NCBI GenBank assembly: GCA_946811185.2
Contig: OX328112.1
Location: 15,357,215 to 15,421,214, forward strand
DNA length: 64,000 nt
Reading direction: 5' to 3'
Source of the DNA: Hippopus hippopus
Lineage: Eukaryota; Mollusca; Bivalvia; Cardiida; Cardiidae
Below, in pieces: positions 50,001 through 57,756 of this stretch. The translations under genes were made by a program, and so were the position numbers. Position 1 is the first letter of the stretch. Every line of letters begins with the position of its first letter. Below the pieces are notes generated by a model that searched no databases, was not told the DNA's origin, and saw nothing but the letters and a program-made list of their open reading frames with translations.

Positions 50001-53000
50001 ACCCTATGTTGTAGGTACTCATTAGAATCGTATCAATGAGATGATTCTAATGAGTACTCACAATATAGGGTTTGGTGGAGAATAATTAATATTCTAAATT
50101 TTGAAATCAAAATCATTCCTTCTATCTAGAGCTCTGCCAACGGTATTTGAATGTACAGAAAAGCTGCAGATAACCATAAAATGGCTTAACTCTATACACA
50201 AAAGACACGATTGCGGTTTTGCCAAAATCCAAAAAATCTGCGGACAACATTGTTAATGTAGCTAAAATGGTGGGAATAATCTTTGAAAGGGTAGAAACAT
50301 TGTGGGATAAAGGAGAAAATGCTGGTTACCAGCATTTTCTCCTTTTCCGACAATATTTTCATAAGCCGTTTTCTTCAGGATTGTTAAAACATGGGACTGT
50401 TTTGAAAAGGGTCAATTCATTTGAAAGAGTATTGTTTGAAGTGCAGGTAGAGGACACTCCAGGAATGCATGCATAAGTACACTGATCGCTTGTGATATGA
50501 CTTAAATGTTGTTGAAAATGCTGTCGAACACCAAACAATCAAAGGAAAGCCAGTAGAGCAACCCAGGCTCTAATTGGCCTCTTATAATTTTTTTTTTTTT
50601 TTCTCAGAGGAAACTTGTGAAAGCCTGTGACATGTCTACCCGTCGGTTCCCTTTGCTGATGTACGGAATGTTATTTTACATAAGACAACGCCGGACACCT
50701 CTACAGGAAGACGGATATCTTCTACTTCACACAGATCAAGTCATTCTCAGAGAAGGGCTTGACTCTCTATCCAATGAGGAGATATACACAGTTTGTAAAT
50801 TTTGATTTATATACCTTGCTTTGGCATGTGTGTGTTAAGAAATGTCTTGTTTTTTTTTTTAGCCCATTTACCATGTAGGCTATATCTTGGTAATGTAAGA
50901 TTGAGCCATACTCAGTGAAAAGAGGATTAATGCATCTGAAAAAGTATCAACCCAGGTCTGTCTGCACAGGCTGACCTGGGTAGAAATATTTTGCCATTGT
51001 CAAGTTTTCTGAATGTCAAAGGATTAGTTTACCCCATGGTTCATACATTTGTTAGACAAAATGTTTTTTATGGATCCTTTCTTTGACCAGTCTATCCCAT
51101 GATTCAGGTGATTGTTAGACAAAGTGGATTTTATGGATCCATAATTATGTGATGACTAGCTGGATATGATGTATCATAGAGATGCATAAAGCTCCCTTCT
51201 GCCAGAGTGCCATACACTTAGAATAAATATCACGATTGAAAAAAGTTGTAAAAAAGGAAAATAGTGTGTAAAACAGTGTGATGAACGAAGCTATAGCTTG
51301 TTATAAGTCAACCATTGAAATATTTTGTTTTTCAAAGTTGTAGGTATAGCATGAAGGGAATGTTATGGTGAAGTTACTTTCTTAGGGCTTGTATTTGTTC
51401 TCTGGCTGTCTTGGAAAATTTTGACGTCTCTTGGTTCCTGCCATCTCACAAGATGTATAATTTTCTCATGCAACTCAATGCAAATACTTCAACATGATAT
51501 TCCATCTTTATTTGTGTATTGTTTTAACCCTTTGCCACACAATTGTGACTTTTAACAACCCTAAGCAAGAAGACTGTTGGAAAAGGAGAAATTACCGAAA
51601 ACTAGCATTTTCCTCTTTTCCCACAATGTTTTATATCCCTTCGACGACAAATCCTATCAGATGAGCCTTACTGAAATTGTCCTCTGGAAATGCTTTCAAA
51701 TTTGACAATTCTTGTATTTGTTTTTTAATAGAAATTTAAAGAAACAAAAAAAGAAAAAGAAAACAAAATCAGTTGTGTTCAGGGGTGTTGTGTATTTTTG
51801 TATTGAAGTTGTTTTTTATGAAATATTTTTTTTACGTACAAGTCATGCTTTTTTTATTTAGGCTTGTTTTAGAAGAGGATTAAATCCGTACGGCCTCACT
51901 AAAGAGGAACAACTCAACTATCTAGATAAATGGACCAGACTATCATCTAATCTAACTGGTAAATTTTATGTTTGATTTTGCTATATTCTTTCCAGGGGTC
52001 TTGTGTGGGTCAGTGGTCAAGATGTCTGATTTGGCATCTCTTTACCAGTGACCCCAATTTTTTTAAGACCCTGATGAAGAAAGCTTTTGAAAACATTTTG
52101 GGAAAGGAGAACATGCTGTTAACCAATGTTTTCTTATTTTCAAAAGATGAATCTCACTTTTAATTGACATAAATATGTTATCTGCAAATACTTTTAATTT
52201 AAAATTTTGTTGTCAGGTAAAGAGTTATGAAGTCCAGGCTTGATTTCAAGTTTCATTAGATGATGAAACTTTAGACCTGTCTGACTTAAAAGCAGTAGCA
52301 GACCACATAATAAAAGCAGCTCAACTAGCGGGATTTTTCTTTAAACTCTTTACCACAGGGCAAAATTTTAGGCTTGTTCATATTTAATCTTTTACCACAC
52401 AATCCTGAGTTTTAATGACACTGGGAAAGGGGACTTTTGAAAACATTGTTAGAAATGGAGAAAATGCTGGTAACCAGCATTTTCTCCTTTTCCAACAATG
52501 TTTTCTCTATTTTCAAATATTTTAGTGATAGTGTCATCTGCAAATGCTTCCAAGTTGGACAAGTCTAAAATTTTGTCATCTCGTAAAGAGTTAAGGAATT
52601 TACAGATGACAATTCAAAAATTTTTCAAATGGTAGTATTTGTTCTGGAATAGATAGAAAAAAGTGTAAGTTATAGGAGAAATCGCTGGTAGCCAGCATTT
52701 TCTCCTTTTTCTTAGAGCCGTCATTCTCAGGGTTGTTAAAACTCTGGATTGTGTGGTAAACAATGCTTTGTACCCTTTCCAAAACAATTTCCAAAATTTG
52801 AGTCACATTTATTTTGTCGTCTGCAAATGCTTTCAGTTTGGACCAGTCTTAAATTTACTTGTTTGGTAAAGAGTTAAATGTGACTCAAACATAGGAATTT
52901 GCCACTGAAAGGGTAGAAAACATTTTTGGAAAAGGAGGAAATACTGGTTACTAGCAGCTAAAAGCTTTTTTCCCACAAAACTTAAGATTGTGTGGTAAAG

Positions 53001-53142
53001 GTTTTTACAGATATGAAATATTTCCTTTTCAGAGAACAGTATATCCCTACTCCTCCATGCACAAGTGTTGTTTACCTACAACAGTCCAACCAATATCAAA
53101 ATTATGAAGGGATCAAAGTACCGGTGGAAAAGAAAACCTTAG
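37875..53142 (+). CDS. LETMD1: LETM1 domain-containing protein 1-like, complete nine-exon gene
   Basis: Exons 37875-38050, 44039-44196, 45658-45770, 46986-47068, 48345-48531, 49748-49849, 50608-50790, 51862-51958 and 53033-53142 join in phase to about 402 codons (human LETMD1: 360). The N-terminus is Arg/Leu/Ser-rich with no acid for 39 residues and a cleavage-like R-LYS-T step at the exon 1/2 join, so mitochondrial import is likely. Exon 4 supplies a hydrophobic segment (LKLLPLLLLTTIPIVGNTFF) and exon 5 starts YYFPQRFLTHQFW, which aligns with the vertebrate transmembrane segment and the start of the LETM1-like domain. The ACFRRGLN motif and C-terminal helix also match. Vertebrate LETMD1 is a mitochondrial inner-membrane protein; this copy presumably acts there too. 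Only the exon 2 donor is uncertain. Confidence 0.9.
38197..38357. mobile_element. 160-bp element with ~50-bp inverted repeats
   Basis: CAGTGTCTCAAATTATATAT..GGTAAACAACTC at the left is the inverse of GAGTTGTTTACTTTTC..TACAATTTGAGACACTG at the right; the spacer is about 55 bp. Confidence 0.8.
38739..38958 (+). mobile_element. Family A MITE inside the hAT-like element
   Basis: AACCCTTTACCAGTCCACAA to GTAAAGAGTTAA, core at about 38795-38840 (TACTTGTAACAAGCA centre). Confidence 0.72.
39095..39351 (-). pseudogene. BED/TTF-type zinc-finger N-terminus, hAT or KIAA1586-like, frameshifted
   Basis: From an ATG at 39351 the minus strand reads MASPAEKKKHSRSFQDQWLK, then DPAFKVWLV and a Cys cluster (CICMKCLICSKTKQK). 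This pattern (short basic start, W-L-x-x-P-x-F-K-x-W-L, then CxxC) is seen at the N-terminus of hAT-derived and ZNF862/KIAA1586-like proteins. The frame stops at 39145-39147, but a shifted frame continues plausibly (MTYISSDGHRLAQQIKSA), so a one-base loss is likely. Confidence 0.5.
39760..40400. repeat. Family A halves with two SINE pieces
   Basis: 39790-39907 (family A, -), 39910-40020 (tRNA-like head GGCATAGCTTAGTGGTGTGG..GGGTTCAATCC without tail), 40028-40095 (family A, +) and 40325-40400 (right-arm remnant). Confidence 0.6.
40096..40325 (-). mobile_element. SINE, second type
   Basis: The minus strand matches the 27434 SINE: head CTCAGTGGTAAAGTGTAGGA, body GTCCTTGGGCAAGACACTTC, 3' end GAAAGCAGCGTAAAACACCA and a CAAACAAACAATCA tail. 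Confidence 0.8.
40647..41024 (+). CDS. THAP-domain protein, zinc ligand His replaced by Tyr
   Basis: The 125-codon ORF opens with a nearly complete THAP domain, a C2CH zinc-dependent DNA-binding fold. Cys4 and Cys9 (MVNCAAYGC), FPK at 23-25, Trp33, Cys56 and the closing AVPTLF box at 88-93 are all present. The fourth ligand, normally His in the pattern C-x2-H, is Tyr59 (CLKYF), one transition away from His. A Lys/Arg-rich tail follows. It lies in intron 1 of the LETMD1-like gene on the same strand. The stop TAG sits at a possible donor (AAG-TAG-GTAATT or ATGAA|gtaggt), so this may be the first exon of a longer gene. Confidence 0.75.
   Translation: MVNCAAYGCNVDSGTNRSSIFKFPKELKRRKLWIQRLNRGRTEATDFLPSVHSKLCLKYFDDSQFLISSKLAKEVGYRNFSLRLKPDAVPTLFETPSRKEIGLKPKLRKTDIPQRQFPKRKSNMK
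41100..42195. repeat. Old and younger family A MITEs in LETMD1 intron 1
   Basis: 41100-41360 (-, strongly eroded), 41635-41850 (+, eroded) and 41960-42195 (+, core GAAAATGATGGTAACCAGTA). A T run lies at about 41568-41584. 41365-41565 shows nothing recognisable. Confidence 0.6.
42190..42300 (-). repeat. SINE fragment, third type
   Basis: TTTAAACATGTATTTTACAC..GAGAAACAAGTTC..ACTCGTGCCCAATGTGTGGG matches the 3' portions at 31965 and 47350; no tRNA-like head. Confidence 0.5.
42309..42541 (+). mobile_element. Family A MITE, intact
   Basis: TTAACCCTTTACCAATCAAT to GGTAAAGAGTTAA; core with one broken pair (CTGGTAGCCAGC). A remnant follows at 42545-42735. Confidence 0.8.
42736..43226. other. No feature recognised
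   Basis: AT-rich intron DNA without a clear repeat or coding signal. Confidence 0.35.
43227..43330 (+). repeat. Short tandem GTCGGGGAACTGTCTT units and TTG run
   Basis: Four copies of TGTCGGGGAA with 16-23-bp spacing, then a T run and TTGTTGTTGTTG. Confidence 0.8.
43559..43669 (-). pseudogene. Small acidic ORF resembling the N-terminus of P2X7-like zinc-finger proteins
   Basis: The minus strand reads MDVVYDSELSDIENEEIDYS, then GPVRPYMYEPIF and a TAA. After the TAA the same frame continues acidic (VSDDENKSNFSPTDDENDDV) to about 43490. An acidic start followed by a PYM(Y/F)EP motif is familiar from invertebrate proteins annotated as P2X-purinoceptor-7-like; no zinc-binding part is seen. Could be chance. 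Confidence 0.3.
43670..44038 (+). repeat. Family A right-arm remnants before LETMD1 exon 2
   Basis: About 43885-44030 holds two partial right arms (AACATTTGATTTGTCATCTG, AACATTTAATTTGTCATTTG). The rest is AT-rich. Confidence 0.5.
44039..44196 (+). CDS. LETMD1: LETMD1-like exon 2
   Basis: Acceptor ttttttttacag. Encodes LYSTQSSTNQPTKFWRYILG and continues EFNKVIGRYTERLEKKQ. Exon 3 requires phase 1. Donors giving phase 1 are AAAT|gtacga (44196, chosen; Cys at the join and best length fit to the vertebrate protein) and TTCC|gtagag (44163, Arg at the join). The stronger-looking GTT|gtaagg at 44180 gives the wrong phase unless an unseen micro-exon exists. Confidence 0.6.
44255..44510 (-). mobile_element. 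SINE, fourth type
   Basis: Same type as 37076: minus-strand head GTAGCTCAGAGGTTAGCATA, GGTTGCAGATTCAATACC, 3' end GGCATAAAACTCTAATTCAA. Confidence 0.75.
44625..44852 (-). mobile_element. Family A MITE
   Basis: Right arm (TTGTCCAAATTGAAAGGACT), core at about 44738-44785, ends ATTGTGTGGTCAAGAGTAA. Confidence 0.72.
44870..45545. repeat. GACACAGTTATG repeat and two family A MITEs
   Basis: 44870-45025 dispersed repeat; 45035-45235 family A (-); 45325-45545 family A (+, core shortened to AATGCTGCTCATTTTC). Confidence 0.65.
45658..45770 (+). CDS. LETMD1: LETMD1-like exon 3
   Basis: Acceptor ttttgtgcag, donor CAG|gtatgt. After two bases of a split codon it reads VKYVALDTKTYIKVAGEFWL and GKEFESFTRKELDIYHQ. 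Other acceptors upstream bring in-frame stops. Confidence 0.82.
45883..46111 (+). mobile_element. Family A MITE
   Basis: TTAAATCTTTACCATACAAT to GTAAAAAGTTAA, perfect core. Its right TTAA (46108-46111) is also the left TTAA of the next copy. Confidence 0.8.
46108..46336 (+). mobile_element. Family A MITE sharing a TTAA with its neighbour
   Basis: TTAACTCTTTACCAAACAGT to GGTAAGGAGTTA; core AATGCTGTTAACTGGCATT with shorter flanks. Confidence 0.75.
46340..46810. repeat. Further family A copies in LETMD1 intron 3
   Basis: 46340-46445 (-, fragment) and 46580-46805 (+, TTAACCCTTCACC to GGTAAAGAGTTAA). Confidence 0.68.
46986..47068 (+). CDS. LETMD1: LETMD1-like exon 4: transmembrane segment
   Basis: Acceptor attttacag, donor TCGG|gtaagt. 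Encodes MPKDILKLLPLLLLTTIPIV and GNTFFII plus two bases. The ATG is internal; exon 3 joins to it in phase 0. Confidence 0.85.
47145..47730. repeat. Family A MITEs around a SINE
   Basis: 47145-47345 (-), then a third-type SINE at 47350-47565 (minus-strand head GTAGAGCATCGGCCTTGTAA, GAGTTCGATACC), a short family A tail (AACTCAGGAATGTTTTG) at 47575-47600, then 47600-47730 (-, partial). The SINE probably split the first copy. Confidence 0.62.
47815..47970 (+). repeat. GACACAGTTATG-type repeat, uninterrupted copy
   Basis: Contains AAGGGGAACC..AGGATAGGTAACCATCAAAG..TTTTTGACTCAGTTAC..AGAATTTTCACTGAAAATCA. It is the empty-site counterpart of 21050-21470. Confidence 0.75.
47975..48275 (+). mobile_element. 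Family B MITE and family A end
   Basis: 47975-48185 has CATGCTCTGTGAAAAGGAGG, the inner repeat (GTCAGTCTACGCAGCCACGC..GGCTGACATG) and GCATGGTATAGTGCATCATG. 48185-48275 is a family A left-arm end (GGGATTGTTTGGTAAAGGGTTAA on +). Confidence 0.65.
48345..48531 (+). CDS. LETMD1: LETMD1-like exon 5: start of LETM1-like domain
   Basis: Acceptor cttttgtag, donor AAGAAG|gtgaac. The split Gly is followed by YYFPQRFLTHQFWTAQQKEQ, which aligns closely with the start of the vertebrate domain (aromatic-Phe-Pro-Arg..H-x-F-W-T..Q). Confidence 0.88.
48600..49732. repeat. Family A MITEs in LETMD1 intron 5
   Basis: 48600-48790 (+, preceded by an A run), 48943-49165 (-, perfect core), 49310-49520 (-, eroded) and 49520-49732 (+). 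The last ends 15 bp before the exon 6 acceptor. Confidence 0.7.
49748..49849 (+). CDS. LETMD1: LETMD1-like exon 6
   Basis: Acceptor gtattgtag, donor TTT|gtgagt, 34 codons in phase 0: VEMGSEPSIEELLGVKEYFE and SFPFSIDSLPSPYF. Confidence 0.82.
49935..50147. mobile_element. 213-bp hairpin MITE
   Basis: ATACCACTGGCAGAGCTC at the left is the inverse of GAGCTCTGCCAACGGTAT at the right. The inner halves CCCTATGTTGTAGGTACTCA / TGAGTACTCACAATATAGGG also pair, so the whole element can fold. Confidence 0.82.
50185..50545. repeat. Family A MITE plus SINE 3' fragment
   Basis: 50185-50415 (-, core at about 50310-50350, ends GGGACTGTTTTGAAAAGGGTCAA). 50450-50545 is a SINE 3' piece (GACACTCCAGGAATGCATGC..TTGAAAATGCTGTCGAACAC). 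Confidence 0.65.
50608..50790 (+). CDS. LETMD1: LETMD1-like exon 7
   Basis: Acceptor tttttttctcag, 61 codons in phase 0 (RKLVKACDMSTRRFPLLMYG onward to LSNEEIYT), donor ACA|gtttgt (weak but keeps phase with exon 8). Confidence 0.82.
50903..51740. repeat. Family B MITE, then family A
   Basis: 50903-51215 is family B with an internal duplication (GTTAGACAAA..TTTTATGGATCC twice). 51524-51737 is family A (+). 51216-51520 shows nothing recognisable. Confidence 0.65.
51862..51958 (+). CDS. LETMD1: LETMD1-like exon 8
   Basis: Acceptor tttatttag, donor AACTG|gtaaat, phase 1 at the end. Encodes ACFRRGLNPYGLTKEEQLNY and LDKWTRLSSNLT; the ACxxRGLN motif matches vertebrate LETMD1. Confidence 0.87.
52000..53010. 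repeat. Family A MITEs in LETMD1 intron 8
   Basis: 52035-52230 (+), 52384-52594 (+, TTAATCTTTTACC to GTAAAGAGTTAA), 52600-52760 (-), 52755-52880 (+) and 52875-53010 (-). Only the second is near intact. The last ends about 20 bp before exon 9. Confidence 0.7.
53033..53142 (+). CDS. LETMD1: LETMD1-like exon 9: C-terminus and stop
   Basis: Acceptor tttccttttcag. The split Glu is followed by NSISLLLHAQVLFTYNSPTN and a basic end (SKYRWKRKP), TAG at 53140-53142. The SLLLH helix matches the vertebrate C-terminus. No AATAAA is seen in the next 250 bp, which is family A sequence. Confidence 0.85.
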
Positions 53143-53149
53143 TCTATGC

Positions 53150-53578
53150 CTTTTAGCTCTTTTATCACACAGTGCCCTTTTTAATGATTCAGAAAATGAA
53201 GACATCGTGGGAAAAGGAGGAAATGCTCGAAAAGAATATTTTCTCTTTTTCCTCTGCATATTCTGCCACTTCACAGAGATATCCTGTTATTTTTAGCACC
53301 TTTAATTCGTCGACTGTAATTATTTTTAATTTGGACAAGTTGTTTGGTAAAGATAACTGTATCAGATGGCAAGGTTTTTAACTTGACCAGATTCACAGCA
53401 TTTGCATGCAACAAATCAGATGTGGCTCAAATAATGCAATTTATCTTTAGGAGGGTAGAAAACACTGTGGGAAAAAGAGAAAAGGCTGGTTGCTAGCATT
53501 TTCTCCTTATCCTTCATTGATTTCAAGTCTTCCTCATCAGGGTCATTAGAACACGGAATTGTGTGGTAAATGGTTAAT
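53150..53578. repeat. Two family A MITEs after the LETMD1 stop
   Basis: 53150-53355 (+) and 53360-53578 (-), both with damaged cores. They would form the start of the 3' untranslated region. Confidence 0.65.
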
Positions 53579-53688
53579 AATTGGCATTTAACACATTACT
53601 ACCTGTAGTTTATCTTGCAACAGATTACTTTGTGGTTATTAAAACAAGCAATTTCAACTTTTGCCACAAGGTTTTCACATATGGCCAG

Positions 53689-53940
53689 TAACATGCGAAA
53701 AGGGCATTCGGACATTTGTGTATAGTGTCTTCTCGGATCAGCCTGCGCAGTCCGCGCAGGCTAATCCGAAACAACACTTTCCATTTTTGTGTAATATTTC
53801 TGTTTTTCACAAGTCTTCAGTAGGACAAAATCTAATGTAGTCGTAAAGTGTTATCTCGGATCAGCCTGTGTGGACTGTGCAGACTGATCCGAGACGACAC
53901 TTTACACAAATGTCAGAATGCCCCTTTTCACGTGTTGCAA
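53689..53940. mobile_element. Family D MITE with ~50-bp terminal inverted repeats
   Basis: TAACATGCGAAAAGGGCATT..CATTTGTGTATAGTGTC at the left is the inverse of GACACTTTACACAAATG..CACGTGTTG at the right. Two inner hairpins (CGGATCAGCCTGCGCAGTCC.. and CGGATCAGCCTGTGTGGAC..) follow each other. Confidence 0.82.
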
Positions 53941-53964
53941 GCTATATATGTAGGTTAATAGCTC

Positions 53965-54415
53965 ATTACCAACAAACTGAAAACATTTGCAAGCAACAAA
54001 TTCAATGTAGTTAAATGTGGATCACATGATGATTTCTGTTTGTAATAGAGTAGAAAACAGTGTGGGAAAAGGAGAAAAAAAATGGTAACTGGCATTTCAC
54101 CCTTTTTCCGCTTTGCTTTCAAAAGCAGTCTTGTTACCACACGATCCCCAGTTTTAAGGACCCTGGTAGAAAAGGGTTTTGAAAATATTGTGTGAAAAGG
54201 AGAAAAAGCTTGGAACCAGTATTATTTCCTTTCTCCACAATGTTTTGTATCCCATGAAAGAAAGAATTTTCCCACAATGTTATCTACCCAATCAAAGACA
54301 GAAATCATCATTTTAGCTACACTGATTTTGTTACTTTGCTGTCTGGAAATGCTCTCAGTTCATTCTTGCCCAAACAGCTTTGGTCTAGCCCAAAATTTTG
54401 TTGTTTGGTCAAGGC
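53965..54415. repeat. Two eroded family A MITEs
   Basis: 53965-54130 (-) and 54135-54415 (+, with a duplicated CCCACAATGTT..CTACCC segment). Confidence 0.6.
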
Positions 54416-54541
54416 TTGATCATGTTGACTGCCTCTGAAAAAGTTCCCCGCTACATATTTTGTGTGGCTTTTTTTTGTAACAAAACATTAAGGTATTTTA
54501 TATAGCCCTGTCATTGTCTGCAACAATATCATGTGTAAACG

Positions 54542-54808
54542 TTTGAGCCATGCTTTGTGAAAAGGGGACTTAATGCATCTGCGAAAAGTTTCGACACAGG
54601 TCAGCCTGCGCAGTCTGCGCAGGCTGACCTGGGCCAAAACTTTTCACTATTGGTCAATTTTCAATAGGTCCAAGGACCAGTCTACCTCTTGATTAAGTCA
54701 GTTATTAAAAAGGAGGCTGTTATGGATCCATAGGCACGTGATGGCTTGCTTTGTACTATGAATCAAGGAGATGCATTAAGCCCCCTTTTGCCGGAGCATG
54801 ACTCATTT
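54542..54808 (+). mobile_element. Family B MITE, best-preserved copy
   Basis: TTTGAGCCATGCTTTGTGAA to CCCCTTTTGCCGGAGCATGACTCATT. Centre GGTCAGCCTGCGCAG / CTGCGCAGGCTGACC is a perfect inverse. Inner tail repeat ATGCATTAAGCCCCC mirrors the left GGGGACTTAATGCAT. Confidence 0.85.
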
Positions 54809-54809
54809 G

Positions 54810-55445
54810 CAGACGACAATTTAAATGTGGCTCAAATGATGGAATTTGGGTTTAATAGGGCAGAAAACATTGTGGGAAAATGCAGCATGGCCCTAGTGAT
54901 AGGATTTGCCTTTAAACAGTAGATACATTGTGGGAAGAGAAACAAATGCAGGACTAGCTATCAGCCTATCATGCAAATTTTTTAGAAATAATGCAGGTGA
55001 CCATCACTTTCTCCTTGTCCCACCATGTTTTTTAGCCTTTCCAAGACAAATTTCATCCTTTTAGCCACATTTAACCCTTTACCACACAATCCCGAGTTTT
55101 AACAACCCAGGGAAATAAGACTTATGAAAACATTGCGGGAAAAGGAGAAAATGCTGGTAATCAGCATTTTCTCCTTTTCCCACGATGTTTTCCAACCTTT
55201 CAAGAACAAACTCAATCATTTGGGGCATATATAAATTGTCATCTACAAATACTTTCAGTTTGAACTAGCCTAAAATTTTGTAGTGTGGTAAAGAGTTAAT
55301 TTATGGTCTGCAAGTGCTTTCAATGTAGACAAGGCTGAAATTTTGTCATCTTTTTTTAGAGTTGATGTAGGGTATAAAATTGTAGGAAAAGAAGAAATTG
55401 CCAAAAAGCAAATTATTTTTTTCCTACAATGTGTTCAAAAAGCCT
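54810..55445. repeat. Family A remnants and one intact copy
   Basis: 54810-55070 holds arm fragments; 55071-55299 (+) is intact (TTAACCCTTTACC to GGTAAAGAGTTAA; core CTGGTAATCAGC); 55300-55445 is a fragment. Confidence 0.7.
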
Positions 55446-55469
55446 GCTATACCAGGAGTTCTAAACCTT

Positions 55470-55733
55470 ATGAGCCACGCTCTGGCAAAAGGAGGCTTAT
55501 TGCATTTCCTTGATGCATGATACCTAGAAAGTCATCACTTAATTATGGGTCCAAAAGATCCACTTTGTCTGACAACCAACTGAATAATGAGGTAGACTGG
55601 TACTTTGACATGCAGAATATTGACCAATAGCAAAGAGTGTCAGCCCAAGTCAGCTTGCGCAGACTGTGCAGGCTGACCTTGGTTGATACTTTTTGCAGGT
55701 GCATTAAGCCCCTTTTTCACAGAGCATTCTCAT
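55470..55733 (-). mobile_element. Family B MITE
   Basis: Same family read from the other end: TGAGCCACGCTCTGGCAAAA..GACAACCAACTGAATAATGA..GTCAGCTTGCGCAGACTGTG..CTTTTTCACAGAGCATTCTC. 55735-55890 shows nothing recognisable. Confidence 0.75.
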
Positions 55734-55894
55734 ATATTTGTGTGGACCGTCTTTGTCTAGTTTTGACTTGAATGAACATCACATGTATTTACATATCAGC
55801 ACATGATAGTGTTCCTTCAAAGCCCTACTATATCATGACAGGTGGACTTTGTATAGCATGGTTCTCAAGTAGCTGTAAATTGTACCATAATTGT

Positions 55895-56115
55895 TTAGCC
55901 TCTTAACACACAATCCAAGTTATAAAGACCCTGAGAAAAAAACATTTGAAAATATTGTGGGAAAAAGCAAAATTGTTGGCAACCAATATTTTCTCTTTTC
56001 CCACTATGTTTTCTACCCTATCAAAGACAAAATCCGTCATTTAAACCACCCTTAATTTACTGGCTTCAAATGCTTTCAATTCAAACAAGTCAAAAAATTT
56101 TGCTATATAGTAAAA
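55895..56115 (+). mobile_element. Family A MITE
   Basis: Ends eroded; core GCAAAATTGTTGGCAACCAA..TTCTCTTTTCCCAC. Confidence 0.6.
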
Positions 56116-56207
56116 TTTCCTTTTTTTTTCATCAACAGAAAAATTTAAGACTCATTCAAATGGAAAGTATTTATATATGATAATTTAAATGTTGCTCAAA
56201 TACATAC

Positions 56208-56371
56208 GGAATATTATGTTGTAGTAACTTTCCTGGTGCATGTATTTACTTCGAGCAGAGTGAGAAAATTTGATATCGCGCCAGACCGAAGGTCGAGCGC
56301 GATGTCAAAATTTTCTTACGCAGCGAGAAGTAAATACAAGCACCAGGAAAGTTATTACAACATAATATTCC
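56208..56371. mobile_element. 164-bp near-perfect hairpin element
   Basis: GGAATATTATGTTGTAGTAA..CCTGGTGCATGTATTTACTT..ATCGCGC at the left pairs with GCGCGAT..AAGTAAATACAAGCACCAGG..TTACAACATAATATTCC at the right. The loop contains GACCGAAGGTC. An open frame runs out of it to 56670 but has no recognisable content. Confidence 0.82.
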
Positions 56372-56689
56372 TTTTATTATATACCTACAACTTTCAACGA
56401 CAAAATTTTGCAACTGTTGACATTTTATTGGAAAACGGCAAACAAAAAGAGACAATTAATAGTGTGGATGGTAGTAACTCTGTTTTCATGAATGGTGGAT
56501 TAATATTACAGCGTAACATTTTGACCAATCCAATCGCAAGTCAATGCATGCTTAGTCCGTGCGCGAGACACGTCAGCATACCATATTTGGGACCGCATTT
56601 CACTGAGTGTAGATACGGAAATTTTTTCTGTCAAGTGTGTTATTTCACCCGATTCAACGCATGTATTTGATTGGGAAAATTTACTGGTA

Positions 56690-56840
56690 CATAATAAAAA
56701 GAGTTATCTTTCAAAGGGCAAAAAACATTTTGGGAAAAGGTGAAAATGCTGGTTAACAGTATTTTCTCCTCTTCCCATGATGTTTTGCAAAGCCTCATTC
56801 CTTAGGATTGTTAAAAATTGGATTATTTGCTTAAGGGGTG
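56690..56840 (-). repeat. Partial family A MITE
   Basis: Core GAAAATGCTGGTTAACAGTA and left arm only. 56841-56925 shows nothing recognisable. Confidence 0.6.
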
Positions 56841-56927
56841 ATTGTGGATCTGTATGTTTCGTATGTGGTAGCATGAAATTTCATGCATGTAAATTGATAT
56901 GTTTGTCGTGAAAAAGACATGGTTTGC

Positions 56928-57185
56928 ATGTAAGCCTTGCTCTGCTAAAAGGGGGCTTAATGCATCTGCAAAAAGTATCGACCCAGGTCAGCCTGCACAG
57001 TCCGCGCAGGCTGATGTGGGTCGAAACTTTTTGCTGTAGGTCAATTTCTGCATGTCATAGGACCAGTCTACCTCCTGATTCAGTTGGTTTTGAGACAAAA
57101 TGGATTTTACAAATCCATAATTATGTTAATTACTTTTCTTGGTAAAATGGATAACGAAGATTATTAGACCCCCATTTCCCGGAGT
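56928..57185 (+). mobile_element. Family B MITE
   Basis: GCCTTGCTCTGCTAAAAGGG to CCCCATTTCCCGGAGTATGG; centre GGTCAGCCTGCACAGTCCGC..GCAGGCTGATG. 57186-57436 shows nothing recognisable apart from a T run. Confidence 0.75.
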
Positions 57186-57450
57186 ATGGTGCATTATTAT
57201 TATAAAAGTAGGTTTGGCTCTAATGACTGGAATTTCCCAGATAAGATTTTAGATGCTCAATTATAGAAGAAGTCTTTTAAGTCTTTAGTTGTCAGTCCAG
57301 TACTTTGATCGATACAGAAAAAATTGTTCATAATGTAATGTTTTTTACATAATAGTGAATAACAATTTTTAACTTTAAATTGTTTTAACTTATTTTTTTT
57401 TTTTAATTTTCCTGCATATTATGTATATTGACAGGTCTATAGCCAAATTA

Positions 57451-57756
57451 GCCATGCCCCAGTAGCTCAGTCGGTAGCGTGCAGGAGAACAGGGGGTCAT
57501 GGGTTCGATCCCTGGCTCGGCCAATTTCTGTCCGAGGATTGATGATAGTCATTGCGACAGGATTCATTCCTCTCTCACCGCTGTCCATTGTCTCGACGAT
57601 GGTTATGTGGGAAAGCAGCAAGTGGCTTGGAAAGAATATTGTGCGGAGTACTTGTAAAAGAAACTCCAGGAAAGTATGGATAGGTGCACTGGCCGCCGCG
57701 ATATAAATGAAATAATGTTGAAAACGGCGTTAAACACCATACAATCAATCAATCAA
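57451..57756 (+). mobile_element. tRNA-derived SINE, full length, with 14-bp target duplication
   Basis: Head CCCCAGTAGCTCAGTCGGTA..GGGTTCGATCCCTGG with good A and B boxes, body, GGCGTTAAACACCATACAAT and CAATCAATCAA tail. The 14-bp CTATAGCCAAATTA flanks it perfectly (57437-57450, 57757-57770). The right flank is a family A copy (-) to about 57940. Confidence 0.9.

Noticed and set aside
56236..56670. 144-codon plus-strand ORF
   Set aside because: Its first third is one arm and the loop of a hairpin element and the rest has no recognisable content.
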